64,000 bases of DNA from Saccharina japonica (Eukaryota; Sar; Phaeophyceae; Laminariales; Laminariaceae): NCBI GenBank assembly GCA_008828725.1, contig MEHQ01000067.1, forward strand, positions 186,001 to 250,000. The letters are read 5' to 3'. The notes below the pieces were generated by a model that saw nothing but the letters and a program-made list of their open reading frames with translations, was not told the origin of the DNA and ran no database searches. The position numbers were made by a program, and so were the translations under genes. Shown in pieces: positions 12,430-24,959 of the stretch. Position 1 is the first letter of the stretch. Each line of letters begins with the position of its first letter.

Positions 12430-15400
12430 GCCTGCGCAAATGCACTTCATAGCACGTGTCAAAATTTCAGGTCAAATTTCGAAAAATTGGATCCCGAAAC
12501 CAGATGTTTGTGTCGCTCATCGTAATATCTTAACTTTGTATGGGGATCATGCGCTCGCGATATCTCGTGATCGAAAACGAATTAGGCGATGGCAAAGGTG
12601 TCGATCGTTTCGTAATATCTTAAGGAGTTTCCACACCGAGTTTCAGCGTCATCCGCAACACGCCTTTTCCGGACTTTTATAGAGATTTTAATACCGAAAA
12701 TCTCCGAGTGTGACGGAATATACTCGACATAGCATTTATCGACGAAAACAGCTCGGATTCCAGAAATTTAAACGTCTGCGTGTGCGTTATAGGCTTAGCA
12801 ACACATCTGCCAATTGTGGAGCTATTACGTTCCCAAACGGGTGTGAAAACGCCAATTAAGTGAATGTTACTGTCTAGGCTGGACCAGCTCGTAGTCATAC
12901 GTGATGAATGGGACAAGGATAATGCGCATGCTCCTGTCTGACTGTTCCGAGTCGCATATGTTGTCGTGTTTGTGGCTTGAATGCGACCACCTAGGTCTGT
13001 GTGGACAAATACCCGGCATCCGGACCTTGTGCTGCCATTGGTCGTGGGTGCTTTGCTAGCTCGAGAAAAATACTCATATAAAGGGGAGAAGATAACAACG
13101 AACCAATTATCACCGGCCGTACTGGTAAACTCCGGTACGCGACGACGTTGATCTGAGTACCTAGTTTTCATGAGATGAACGAACTGGAAACGCCCCTGGT
13201 TGTATAAGTATTACAGTAGGTTCCGACCCTGCGACCAACGACAGGTAATGTCGTGTGCTAGACGGGGCAGCCTTCTCCCCTGTCTCAAGCGCGAGTTTGA
13301 GGGGCACGAAGCTATAGGCGAGGTCATCCGGCCTCGCAAAAAACGCCACCTGGTCTAAACTGACCGCTGACGGCGGACTGGGCCAACCTGAAGCGTACGA
13401 CAAAACAAACAGAAAACAAAAAAAAACGGTGTAACATTTTCGAGCCCATGTTGGTCCAGATCAATGCAGTACGGGCATTCGGACCTCGCGCTAACATTAG
13501 GCCTACATGCCACACTGGATCGAAAGCAACAGTTGTCATACGCGAACGAGTGATTTGATATGCCCGCGACCGGTGATTTTATGTAATCGAATGAACACGT
13601 TAGCTAAAACCGGATATCGTCTTGAGTTACACCGGTGACTGTCCAAGGAAGCCCGCAAGGTATAAAACCCAACCGGTTAAAAGGGCACACCCGGATGCTC
13701 AACTGCGTCCTGTGTCACGACTGTTTGCATGTTTAATGTTATATTATAGAATATGACTCAAACATGCGAACTTAGACACACCCTTGACTATTTGGTGCGG
13801 GAGGGGCACGAACCCCTGGCGGCGGGTAATATCATGTATTTCAACCCGGCTTTATACGTGCAACGTAGTGCGCGATAGCAGGTGGGCTCGATAGCTCGAA
13901 AGCTTGGCTGTATGCGTACGATTTCGGCCGGGTTGTTCGTTTTCAATACATTATGACGACTGAATACAAACCCGCATCATATTGAAACACATCGTACAGC
14001 CGCAGATGCCCCGAAACCCGGCCGTAATAGCATGTTTTCGACCTGGCCGTTTCCTTTCGATGACGTGAGCGTACGACAGCATCATATGAAGGCATCCGTA
14101 CGATTACGGCCACATGCGTGCAACTTATTGCACGACCAGTGCGTACATCAGCGACCAGTAGGGGCAATAGCACGTTCCCGCTCTCTCGACCACGGCGTTC
14201 AGGGGATGGATCACGTAGTTACGGTCGTCAACGTTGGTTCTTAGTGCTACCTGGTCCCGACTGGTCACCGTGCGTACGTTTCACGGCAAGCCGACAACGC
14301 AACAAACACAACGGGTACGTAACACGCAGCAGTGTGAGTCATACTTGCTGTATAATTTCCTATATGCGCCATGTGGTATAGCTCTACTGAGCTGCGTGCA
14401 CCGGCTGCGGGTGGTACATATTATTTATCTGCGATATATCGCTGTGCGTTTTAGAAGCCAAGCGTGAGAAAACACTTTGCCCCCGCTGGCCTTGCTGTCT
14501 TCGGAGTGTTCGTCCTGTGCCGATTGCCCTCACTCGTCCCTGGTTTTGTTTTACTTTTTTTGTTTGAGAACGGTCGCCCTCAACGCAAAGGTAGCTCTCA
14601 ACTCGATAGTTCATTGCGCACACGTCACCAACTAGACACGTCATGCCGCGATGATATATACCATATATAATAACATGTGTGCGTACGTACCTGGTTATAC
14701 TGACCACTGACCACCAGGTACGATATATGACTACAGGTTGCGATATGTATGATACCAGGTCCTGGTATATACTCTTATACGAAGTATATATAAACAGAAA
14801 CATACTGGTACTCGTATCTATTGTGCGTTTTGTTTTTAGAACGGTCGCCCACAACGCCAACGTAACTCTCAACTCGATATCAGGTCCCGTGCTTGTTTTA
14901 TTAAGCAGCACCCGCAAAGCGCCCATACATATCACTCTGTTTTGGAGCACGATGGTTCACCTGCCAGCAGACCCCCCCCGGTGTCCAGGTAGGAGTGGCT
15001 CATTTCTCGAGGCAGTCTCGACGCGTTGTTCACCATGCGATCGCCGGTTGGCGAACAGAAAAAGGGGCACAAGCTTGGCTGACCTAACCAGCAACTACCC
15101 CAGGTGTGCTCACACTTGCAGCAGGAACATCGTGTTTGCTTGCTCTCGACGTGGTAATGCTGACCTGCACTTGATGCCTTTCTCGAAAGGAGTGGCCACA
15201 TGCAGGTCCCTCAAGTCACGAAAACCAAACATGCTCTATCCCGGTCGCCGATACAGACAAGCCTCATTATCTCTACCAATAAACCCTGCTGTGTTCGTTA
15301 CCCCGGTAGCGGAGGACGTTACGTCGTCTACGTACAAAACTGCCCTTAAACGGTGTATCTCAATTGTACGTCGTTCTAGCCCACGGACAGTCCCTTCTGT

Positions 15401-16082
15401 CGCAGTAGATCGGGGTCTTACCTCCAGCTGTCCCCCCTCACTAGCAAGGAGGGGGGTTATCCTGCGTTACAAATGCACCAATCACTCCTTTGACCGGCCG
15501 AAGCGACCCAACTATGCCGTTTTCGCTTCGGAACAGGGTTGTATTTTCAAATGTTGGTTTTGTACGGATACAATTTCTGGTTCCCAATATTTTACCAAAC
15601 TTTGGACTATTTCCCAATGAACTCCATATAACCCAATCACGAGTGCCGTCTCTCTGTCTACTTTTGACCGGAATCGGCGTTCCCGAGCAGACCTTAGGGT
15701 GAAGGAGAGTTGCCGATTCTGGTTCGCGAACAATGTGCAAACCTATTCGAAGTTCTCTGACAAAGTTCGGTTATTAATTGTTTGTTAACAACATACTTTG
15801 TTTCCTGTAGATTCACACCGATGCTTTCCGTTTCGATATTATGCCTGGGATTGTTTGATACACCCGACGACTTTGTACCAAGTGACGCGTGCTACGGTAG
15901 AGGTACCACTTTTGGGCTGAATTTTTTCCTGGCAGATGGGGCTGATTAACCCAAATTCGTCGGACTTTCATTTTTGTGACGAAATATGTTTCAGAGTATA
16001 CTTCGGTCATGACATTTCTCATCCGGCAACACTTTTAGTTTCCATCAAAACTATTTTTTCGGTGAGGTATGACGCTCCTTAA
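12430..16082. other. No supported gene; diverged repeats
   Basis: Several ORFs of 160-310 codons occur on both strands between 12.7 and 15.6 kb. None shows a recognisable domain, and opposite-strand ORFs overlap each other. A pair of diverged direct repeats lies at 14567-14608 and 14839-14879 (shared GAACGGTCGCCC and CTCTCAACTCGATA). The last part, from about 15890, is copy B of the repeat also seen at 4483-4752. Confidence 0.45.
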
Positions 16083-17015
16083 GGGCCCGTATTAACGAAA
16101 GAAAATTTCACATCTAATCGATTCCAAATCGATTTTTTTTAATGAATCGACGAGGACTTTCCTCTGATTGGTTAAAGCATGAATCACCAGAAAGACATTT
16201 GTACTTTAGGGCATGAAAATACATTAGATCGGAGATCAAAAGAAGTCCAAGACTTTAGTTTTTGCAAATCTAATATAATCGATTCGAACCGATTGGAGTT
16301 TATCCAACATGCATGGCATGTTCCCACTGGGTGAACGTCCCCGAGGCGACCCGTCGATGTTTGGGCTGTTCTCGACAACCACCAACGAGGCGATAAATCG
16401 TTAACCTCAAGGAGTGGCGACCGGAGCAATAGCCGCGCCCACGGCTACAGACCATAGCACAACGTGGCCCGGCGGTGGCTCCTAAAAAAACAATCATGGC
16501 GGTCGCAAGCCCAATTTTTCCACCAGCTCGATCGGCCAAGTCTAACGAGAACCAAGCGATCGACCCAAAACACGGAAGAAAAACTCAAGACTTCGATAGC
16601 TACATCGCTGTCACTGTCGGGTGTGTGGCGTTTGAGGGCTTCCTCCGTCCACCCAAGCGAAGCTGAGAGTAACAGCTTCCTAGCCTGGGCCTTCAAAATA
16701 AAATAGAGGCTGTAGGCGGCGTGCACGTGACGATGCACGCCGTCGCTCTCAGCTTCTCTCCTCGGTACTTGTCAGCCGGGCGTTCTGTGGGATGTCGCGT
16801 TATTCCGATACCATTCACATTTCGAGAACATACGGAACATACGCGATTTCACTCGATAGGACGCAAAGCCGTATTTTCACTTCAAATCTATAAAAAAGTC
16901 GATTAGATTCATAAAAATAAATAGATTTGAAATCGATTAGATTTGAAACTTTCTTTAATTCGCACCCTAAGTGGGGAGCTCAGAAAAAACATGGTGCACC
17001 TCTATCGTAGCATGT
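15890..17015 (+). repeat. Interspersed repeat copy B, split by a transposon insertion
   Basis: 15890-16082 and 16968-17015 together correspond to the repeat at 4483-4752. The left part ends TTTTTTCGGTGAGGTATGACGCTCC and the right part resumes with GGGGAGCTCAGAAAAAACATGG then CTCTATCGTAGCATG. The break coincides with the TAA-flanked element at 16083-16967. This confirms the insertion and orders the two events: the repeat was there first. Confidence 0.65.
16083..16967 (+). mobile_element. PIF/Harbinger-like non-autonomous element, copy A
   Basis: The ends are imperfect inverted repeats, left GGGCCCGTATTAACGAAAGA and right (reversed) GGGTGCGAATTAAAGAAAGT. Both continue into a matching TTTCA.ATCTAATCGATT stretch. 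TAA flanks both sides (16080-16082 and 16968-16970), the 3-bp duplication typical of PIF/Harbinger. The interior (about 16430-16700) is clearly similar to the reverse complement of 53690-53940, and a short peptide frame is partly shared (IMAVA.P.F.PAR...ID PK). No transposase domain is recognisable, so this is probably an internally deleted or decayed copy of 885 bp. Confidence 0.72.
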
Positions 17016-18649
17016 GTCAAGTATCGTATTATCTCCTAGCAGTACAATATACGATTAGGCAATATTTATAGTGTAAAGCGGTATCCTGGTAAACCGCACA
17101 ATAGCACGCTTCCAACTCTCAACGCCAGACAATTTGCGTAAAATAATAAACTCCTCGGATTCGAAATCAAATTCGTGAACTTCTCCACCGGGGTTGCACT
17201 CCGACCTCAGTGTATAATCGAACATTCACAACGGCCGTCTCTCGTTCTGCATATACGATTGGAAGTGTGTATGCCTGTAGCTTTCCGATAACGAGCTTCG
17301 TCAAGGTTCTAGGGGGTCATAGGATGATTATAGTTCCCGATTCTGCCCCGGTGGCCGGGCGTATGGCGTGTCTCGAGAGCTTGGTAACCTACAACCCTTC
17401 CGCAAAGGTCGGACAAGGTCTAGGCGTCATTTCGTTCGGACACTTAGCAACCCGCCACGACCAAACGGCGATCACCGATTGAGGGTCGACATGAACTGAA
17501 GCAGCCTGTTCAATCGGGCCATGACACCTGAGCGGCGGACGGTTTTGCCAAAAATAATATCAAGATGGCATACGTATCACTTTTGGACGTACGGTATGTA
17601 TTTTCTTGAATGTAGTTAATACGTTTACTTGTTTTATGACAAACGTATGCGACTATTGCAGTGTCGCCGGTGTTGTCGAAGGTGGTTGTTTTGTTCGGCA
17701 TATATGGAGCGTCCTTGAGGTAGGACGAAAACGTTCAAGTGCCCGCGGTGCCACGACATGATGTGGGACTGTATAACAATCGGGTACAGCTGCAGGGCAC
17801 CATAGAAGGTTGTCGGGAAACAAGAGTGCAAACAGCCCCTTAAGGGGCCCTTTCGGGGAAAAACATATAAGAGCACTGCAGGCTTTGAAAACAACTCCAA
17901 GTGGAACCGCGGGCGAGTATGCAACTCCCAGGTAAGTACGCCGCGATTCCACGCGCTTCTGATAGGAACGAGTACTAATCACCACACACCTTCCTCGATG
18001 AACGCCTCGAAACACAAAAAGAAAACTCGGACAAAGGTGCCCGTGGGTCTTGGTGTGGGCATCAACCAACGTTTAGCTACGCGCAGGGCCGGGCGATTGT
18101 GCTGAAAATGTTCCTGGGGAACGCAGCTGGGACAGACGATTTGCAGATGTTATGCAGCTCGAAACGACAAGCCTCACCGCCAGATCGAAGCAATTTTCAT
18201 CCGCCACAAAAGGGCGGCGGGGCCAGAATTGGTAACGCTAGCACCGCCAAGTCAGTGCGGCGATGGCAAGCCCGGAAGGTCTATACCAGCAGCTATGTTT
18301 GTCTTGTAGAGCTGGTAGAGATATGGTTCTTGATTTTGAGCTCTTCGATATATTACTGTTGCCACCGAAAAACAAAAGATCTAAACTAAAATTCCCGGAA
18401 AAAAAGAGGCCTAACTTTGATGCGGACCCCTGTAGTTGCAATAATATGTTTATTATGTATTATACCTTTCATGACTCCCTACCGAAAGGACATTTCTCCA
18501 GGTCAAATGCTATAACCTACTCCCTGTGAGAAGTTGTAGAGAGCGCAGGCCATAGGCAACATTTGTGTATCACGAGCCGGATCTATCCGACGCCTTGTTC
18601 ATCACGAAATACGCATCTTACTCAAAAACGACTCTCTATACCTGTGGTG

Positions 18650-19040
18650 CCCGAAGACGAAACTGGAGTATGGCAGTGTCTCCGGCTGCTGGTGCCGTTT
18701 TGACTCTTTTGCTTGACGAGGACGCGGAGAACTGTAGTACGGTATCCAACCTGGGCCTCTAGTTCAGTCACCCGTGCCGTCCGACGTAGCCACAGCAGAG
18801 TGCAGATAGATACCAAAACAGGAGCTCCGAAATTATCAAAGTTCTTGCTGCTAAGCACTTTCGTTTCGTGATGCAAACACAGGAATGCCTGCGCTCCCTT
18901 GCAGACCCAAGAGCCTCAACTTATCCTAGAAACTACAACGAACGAGCTATACGTTGGTCGGGAGCCAATCTGAGCAATAGAACTCGAGCTAGGCCGTGTT
19001 CGGTAAGGAGTAACACTGATATGGTGTTACGGTACTATGG
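18650..19040 (-). repeat. Diverged inverted repeat, arm 1
   Basis: This arm aligns with the reverse complement of 24050-24430 at roughly three quarters identity by eye. On the minus strand both arms can encode the peptide block HHETKVLSSKNFD preceded by LCL in one copy. A shared TCTGCACTCTGCTGTGGC-like nucleotide block follows. The two arms may be opposite copies of one old transposon, or the ends of a 5.8-kb element. Confidence 0.6.
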
Positions 19041-21079
19041 TCGAAGTAGTATTGTTTCTGTAATATTAACGAACAGTATATATGTCTCAAGACGCAAGTA
19101 CTTGCTTTTTCTTTCAAAGGGGCTTCCTCGTTGGCGGGCCTGATATTTTGTTCCTGAGTTGAAACACATAATCGGCGACATCACACTATATACCTATGGC
19201 TACCAATCGCACCCTAGCGTACATACCGTTGCATGACTGTAGACGAATTCGAACGCAGAAAGATCGTACACAGCAGGGGCGAGCGTTTGCCTACGCCCAG
19301 GACACAGCTGGATGGTCCCTAGAGGGTTGAGGTTAGCGGATACACAAGCGATAGCGTCAGGCAGAGCGGGAACGCAGCGATCGTACAGCATGCGTGTCCG
19401 CACGGCACACGCAACTACCAAACATGACTCACCTTGATATATACCAGGTACCAAGAATCGGGCGTGAAGTTCGTCCTCGTTGCGATCGTTGGTGCAGCTC
19501 TTGCTGCTGCCGGACCCTAGCCACGGTGTCCATGCCGTGTACGTCTTGTGCGGTAGCCCATATTCGGGGCAGACAAAGCTGACGCTGTGTGCGCGTGGAG
19601 GGGGCAGGGGAAAGTGAGGACTGGAAGTGGGGCATGCGAAACTGAGTTTTCGTCGAATGCGTGCGCGTGGTATATTAAGCTTCGGCGAATATTTTCCTGT
19701 CGTGTGCGGTCGTGTCTCGTAGGGAGTATGTTAGAAGAAATTACTGTACTAATAAAGTCAAAACTTGAAAGCGATCACCATTGAACATGCGAGTCCATAC
19801 CAATTGTGCAACAAATGCCCAATTCCAGGCCGATGTTAACATTCATGTCAACATACGTACCACACCACACGCCGGACTACTTGGATATAGTGTGTACTAT
19901 TCGTTTTGGCGGAGTATGGTACTGTACAAGTACTCTGTGGCACAGTATTTACAGTAATCCTATCAATGTTGATTGCCTCACTCCGGGACAGACCGTTTAT
20001 ATATTGCTCCTGAACTACAGTATATGTCAAAAAGTCGACCAACCCTCTGTCTCGGTTATATGGGTCGTGGGTCAACGACTTGCCACGGTCAGCGTTTCAT
20101 CTGGGAAACTGATCCCAGTGTTTCCATTTGTCAAGTGAGGGCGAAGAGCTCGCCTTCCGTGAATCGTGGCCGTTTGGTCTGGCCGACCCTGTCGGGTTGG
20201 CCTCCTGTAAGTCCGACTGATTAGCAGGCAGCCGCCAACCCAACGCCGGTTTTACTCACGGAAAGCACCTACACTCGCGCAAAGTCGTGGTGTCTGACCC
20301 GCGACCCGGCCTCGAAACGAAGTCCTCTGAATGCTACCAATCTTAGAGGGAGGACTGATGCGTTCTTCCAGAAGTAAAATTCGAGAAAAATTAATTGGCA
20401 ATGGGAAACGAAACCAAGACCACCGTCCTCGAGAAGGATGATTACCGTGTAACACACGAGATACACACATTACACCGCCTGGAACCAATTTCCCAGGGGC
20501 GTGTCACCCCAACAAGATGGGTACGCACGAAAATATAGGTGGCTTTGGAAAGAACGCATCGAGATGTTTCCATAGACGTATCTCCCAGGGTATGCGACAA
20601 AAAGAGAAAACGACCTCTCACGCCTAGGAAGGTCAGATTGATAAACTAACCGGATCGCTGTGATCACAGGAAGAAATGAGCGAAAACCATTTGTTTTTTC
20701 ATTTTTTGTTCCTTTTTGTTCACTAGGGTTTAGAGACCCCCCCCCTTTTGTTTGTCGCTGGTGGGGGGGGGGCGTGGGGGGAAAATAATTGACTCATTTT
20801 CCTGGGATCACAACGGTCCGGTTGGTTTTTCATTCTGAGCTCTGGGGATAGTGGGGTGTCAGGGACTCGGATCCTTGTGTACCATTGGTATCTCCCACAA
20901 TGTCTTCGTGTCTGTACGTCTGTACTCTCGCCGCGGTCGAGATATTCAGCCTGAAATCTCGTCCGAGCGGGTGTGGTACCTATCACGTGTTCGAGAAGAT
21001 CCGCCCGCGTGCCCGCACTTAAAATACAGCATTTCCAAGCGCAACGACCGGGTGGCACACCAACCAGGCATGGCTCTCG

Positions 21080-21097
21080 TTAGGGTTAGGGTTAGAG
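21080..21097 (+). repeat. Short interstitial telomeric repeat (TTAGGG)
   Basis: Two perfect TTAGGG units are followed by TTAGAG. It has no visible inverted-repeat flank, unlike the one near 10300. Confidence 0.75.
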
Positions 21098-21653
21098 TTC
21101 CGGGTCGGGGTCATGGCCGCCGTCGGGGTGGTGGCCGCCGTTAATCGAAGCTAAAAATAAGTTCACCGTCGAGTACTAATGCTTTACAGCTTCGTGACAA
21201 AAGCTTACCTCATGAAAAACGGCATCTTGTTATGCGGGCACGTTCGAGAAACTGAGCGTGCAGATTTATGTCTGATGAACATTCAACGGCCGCCTGCTTG
21301 TTGTTGTTGTTGTCTTCACATTAAAAGCCGAGCCGGTCTCTCTATCCAGTACCTCCATCTGTCCGTACTAATCCAACACTTGACGTGGTCGATTCCCGTG
21401 GTCACAGGCTAACTTACCCGAAAAAGGTATACTGAAATAAAAGTGGAACTCGAAGGGTCCACAAAGCGATCAAAGTCAGTCAAAAACAGATAGTCTGGAG
21501 CCCTCCGCTCCCCTCTACACGCTATGTGAAGGTAAACATAAAACTGGAAAGGTCAACATCACCAATCGGGGGTATACGCCCCCTGATTCTATCTTGGTGC
21601 CCCTATAATGCCGGGGTGTTCCGTGCCGGGTTCACGCCAGTCAGGCAAACAAA

Positions 21654-21654
21654 N
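21654..21654. other. Single undetermined base
   Basis: One N sits directly before the first base of a perfect 175-bp direct repeat. This coincidence suggests an assembly join or polishing gap. Confidence 0.95.
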
Positions 21655-21829
21655 TGGGAGGCCGGCGAATATGGAGTTTTACGCCGGGTGGAGTGGTAGC
21701 TGACTTGCGTGTGTACGGATGCTGGAACGGGGCTGTTTGGAGGTCAGCCCCGGGGTTTTCCCTGGCCCCCCCTCTTCGAGCGAGGGGTGGCAAATCATTA
21801 ATTGACACAATTCGAAAGCAAAGTACAAA
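21655..21829. repeat. 175-bp direct repeat, left copy
   Basis: Identical at every base to 22819-22993. The repeat begins TGGGAGGCCGGCG and ends AAAGTACAAA, so a TG..CA-bounded unit of 173 bp can be drawn, as in LTRs. A minus-strand frame of about 58 codons is open in both copies but has no recognised domain. Confidence 0.9.
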
Positions 21830-22329
21830 GCATAATATTTCCAAGGGGAGCACAGCGAGTCGGGGAATATGAGTTTTGTATGTACGGAAGAATTGGCCAA
21901 TCGTATGTTGAATGTAGGTCCTGAAGTGGTCCATACGTGCATTGGACGAAATGTGACCACGTACACCATAAGCAGCACCGAAGGGAACACCTCCATAAGA
22001 TAGTCGGGGGTTGCGCTGACGAGCAGACATCAAGCAAAGGGCTTCCAAGCCGTCAAGCCAACAGTGTGGGGAGGTGTTCAGGAGAGTGTCCTTTTTTTCC
22101 CACCCACCCGCCCGTGCTTTTGAGGGAGTCAGTGGGGAGGGGGAAGGGATAGTAGCAGCAATTCGTAACTTTGCATGATTCGGGTGCATTTAACGGAAGT
22201 GTTTTGCTGCTGTGGGCGTGCCACGGGATCTGCAGTATGGAGCAGACGTGGGGTCGCGGACTGTGCGAAAGATAGGTCGACCGGTGCATGATGTCGCATG
22301 AGCGTGGTCGAAGGGGGTGTTACAAGCTA

Positions 22330-22505
22330 CTATTAGTACGACGGAAGGCCGAGTGTGGTGCCGGGGGTCGTGCGCGGACATCGAGGCTATGATTAGTACG
22401 ACTAAAGGCCGAGTGTGGGGCGACGGGTCGTGCGCGGACATCAGGGTTGCGATTAGTACGACTGAAGGCCGAGTGTGGTGCCGGGGGTCGTGCGCGGACA
22501 TCGAA
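22330..22505. repeat. 60-bp minisatellite, three copies
   Basis: The unit contains ATTAGTACGAC, AAGGCCGAGTGTGG and GGTCGTGCGCGGACATC and repeats with an exact 60-bp period and a few substitutions. Because 60 is a multiple of three, several frames stay open through it. It lies between the two 175-bp direct repeats. Confidence 0.9.
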
Positions 22506-22818
22506 CAGGAGAAGGGTAACACGGGCTCGAACGGGCACAGTCCAAACACTAGTAGGGTCAGGGAGCATCCAATAACGGAAGGGGTATGGTTACGTCAGTT
22601 GGCGAGTGTCATGCGGGTAGGAAAAAAAAAAAAAAAAAAAAATACGGCTGAATGTGGTTGGTTGGGGCGCGTCCCTGCGAATGGGATGCAGGAGTTTGAG
22701 ACCGGGCATGACGGGTGTGGTTTGTGACGTAGATTATCCCCTTGAGTGTGAGTGTGGCAAGTGGAATGAACTTCCGGGAGGTTGAAGCCGGCGATGGTAT
22801 TGAAGACTAATCGCCGGA

Positions 22819-22993
22819 TGGGAGGCCGGCGAATATGGAGTTTTACGCCGGGTGGAGTGGTAGCTGACTTGCGTGTGTACGGATGCTGGAACGGGGCTGT
22901 TTGGAGGTCAGCCCCGGGGTTTTCCCTGGCCCCCCCTCTTCGAGCGAGGGGTGGCAAATCATTAATTGACACAATTCGAAAGCAAAGTACAAA
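22819..22993. repeat. 175-bp direct repeat, right copy
   Basis: Identical to 21655-21829. No purine tract precedes it and no primer-binding site follows the left copy. The LTR reading is therefore weak, and a tandem duplication or assembly artefact is equally possible. Confidence 0.9.
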
Positions 22994-23029
22994 TTGTTTT
23001 ATTATTGTTTTCTGAATCAATACATCGAT

Positions 23030-23869
23030 GTTGTCGCAACACGACAGGTAGAGTTCACGGATCCATCAATGAAAAGTCCAACCAACTATTACGGGAAAAA
23101 CAAATTGGCCCTCAGAAAACTGAAGTATAGGCCAAAATTGCCTTTTTGTTTTCTCAGCCGCACTGTCGAAAACGCCGATACACTCCTCAAGACCCACCTT
23201 GTAGGTTTCCTAGGGCTTTCTGGGGCAGTTCTCCGTTTCTCTAGGGTCTCCTTTTGACTTTCGGCGCAACCAATCCGTTTTCAGACATGGACGTTGTTGG
23301 TCAAAACTGGGGTAAAAAATAAGGGATATTTGAGGATTTTTGTCTAAAACTCAAAAGGTCTTCAGAACTGGCAAATTAGACGCACAGTAAAACTACGACC
23401 CTGGAGAAACGCAAACGCAGGTCAGAAAGCTCTCGGAAAGCTACGAGGAGCATCCTGACGAGTCTGCAGGTGTTTTAGGACGGGCCGACGAGTAAATCGC
23501 GTATTATCCGCCTAAAATCTCAGTTCTGAGGGGCCCAAAACTAGCTTCCCATAACAGATCACAGAAGCTGACAGAAGGGTGATATTTTCGCGTGGCTCGT
23601 CATGGGCGAATCAAAGGTAGTCGAAGGGTCGATAGAGTCCAACGTAATCATAATCATATTCCCGAATAATAATATAATAATATAACACTGATGGGATATT
23701 TAATATGTTCGAACAGGTCAAGATCGCCGCCGATGTGATCGGCCACTGCTCCGAGTATACGTGGCGAGTGGCGAGAACTATTTCGGCATTTTATTTGTTT
23801 CTCTCTTCTCAATAGCTCGCTGTTGTCACCACAGGAGAGTTCACGGATCCATCAAGAAAAAGTTCAACT
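23030..23869. repeat. Pair of ~50-bp direct repeats
   Basis: GTTGTC..ACA followed by GAGAGTTCACGGATCCATCAA-like text occurs at 23030-23082 and 23822-23869 with a few changes. The 740 bp between them holds no recognised gene. Confidence 0.6.
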
Positions 23870-24049
23870 CGTGAAACGGATTCAAACGACCGGACGATCT
23901 TGGAAATGCAAACCATCAACATGTACCGACGAGGGCACACTTACTTCCGTCTAAACCAATATAATCAGTCTGAGTTTTAATGGGCCCCCATTAAAAACTA
24001 AAAACGAGTCGTACTTGAGTCTTTAGAAAATACATTAAATTTCCGTCTT

Positions 24050-24430
24050 CTTTACAGCCGCAATACAATAACACAATGACATTACTCCGTACCGAACACG
24101 GCATAGCTCCAGTTCTATTACTCAGACCTGCTCCCGACAAAGGTATACTCGTAGCTTGTTCGATCTAGTCTCTAGGAGGTGTTGGGGCTCTTTGATCTGC
24201 GAGGGAGCGCAGGTATTCCTGTGTTTGCATCACGAAACGAAAGTGCTCAGTAGCAAGAATTTTGATCGTTGCGTAGTTGATGACTGTTATCTACACTCTG
24301 CTGTGGCCGCGCGGGACGCGACGTTCAGCCGAGCTAGTGGCCCAGGTAGTTTCACCTACTAGTGTTCGTCGTCCTCGTCGAAAATCTGAGTTAAACCAGT
24401 GTCAACAGCCGGAGAAACTGTCGTTTTTCA
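24050..24430 (+). repeat. Diverged inverted repeat, arm 2
   Basis: Reverse-complement partner of 18650-19040. The best-kept part encodes HHETKVLSSKNFD near 24230 and the block CTACACTCTGCTGTGGCC near 24290. Confidence 0.6.
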
Positions 24431-24959
24431 AGTTCGTCTTGAGGGACCAGAGGCATGGGAAGACGGTTGTTACTAAGAGGCACTTTGGGTGATGAAAACA
24501 GTGTCGGATCGATCCGGGTCATAGTATCAAAGTGTTGCCGGTAGCCTACGATCTTCAACACGTCTGCCAAGGCTTAGGTCTGATAATCAGAGCTGGAGAA
24601 ATGTCGTTTTCGGTTAGAAATTATGAAAGGTCGAAAATATTCCAGAAATTGTAATGCAACTAAACAAATCTATCTATATTATTAAATGCTGCTATTATGT
24701 CTGTCTGTAATTGAGTAGCGCTATCCAGAGCGGTTCAGCCCCACCTTGCCCCATGGGTAGGGAGGCTGGGTGTCACAACCCGCAGAATACTGGGTCCCAT
24801 GCCGCGCCGGGCCGTGGCCGTGGCGCAATCCCGATGCAGTTCTGGCGGCCATCTAGCCAGCCTACCTGCTGACTTGCAATTTTTGAATTACTATTCTGGC
24901 AGCTGATTGGTTGCCCAAATCCATGTCAGTCGTTGCTGGCTCTTTCTAGAACATCGGTG

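Larger units (their letters stand above)
16968..21653. other. No supported gene
   Basis: Only ORFs under about 140 codons are present, with no recognised domains. A possible small exon with a GTAAGT donor ends near 20210 but has no partner exon. C and G homopolymers lie at 20740-20780. Short interstitial telomeric repeats (TTAGGGTTAGGGTTAG) lie at 21080-21097. Copy A of a diverged inverted pair is at 18650-19040. Confidence 0.45.

Noticed and set aside
12677-13171. 164-codon minus-strand ORF
   Set aside because: No domain or splice partner, and it contains a dispersed CCGGACCTTG repeat.
15290-15350. Minus-strand VLYVDDVTSSATG, like the YVDD box of reverse transcriptases
   Set aside because: No other reverse-transcriptase, RNase H or integrase motif is in order around it, and stops follow soon after. 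A chance match is likely.
14679-15620. 313-codon plus-strand ORF
   Set aside because: It is longer than expected by chance but has no recognisable domain, no splice context and overlaps opposite-strand ORFs. I could not support a gene.
20130-20212. Possible exon EGEELAFRESWPFGLADPVG with a GTAAGT donor
   Set aside because: No convincing acceptor or neighbouring exon, and the family is unknown. It is kept only as a note.
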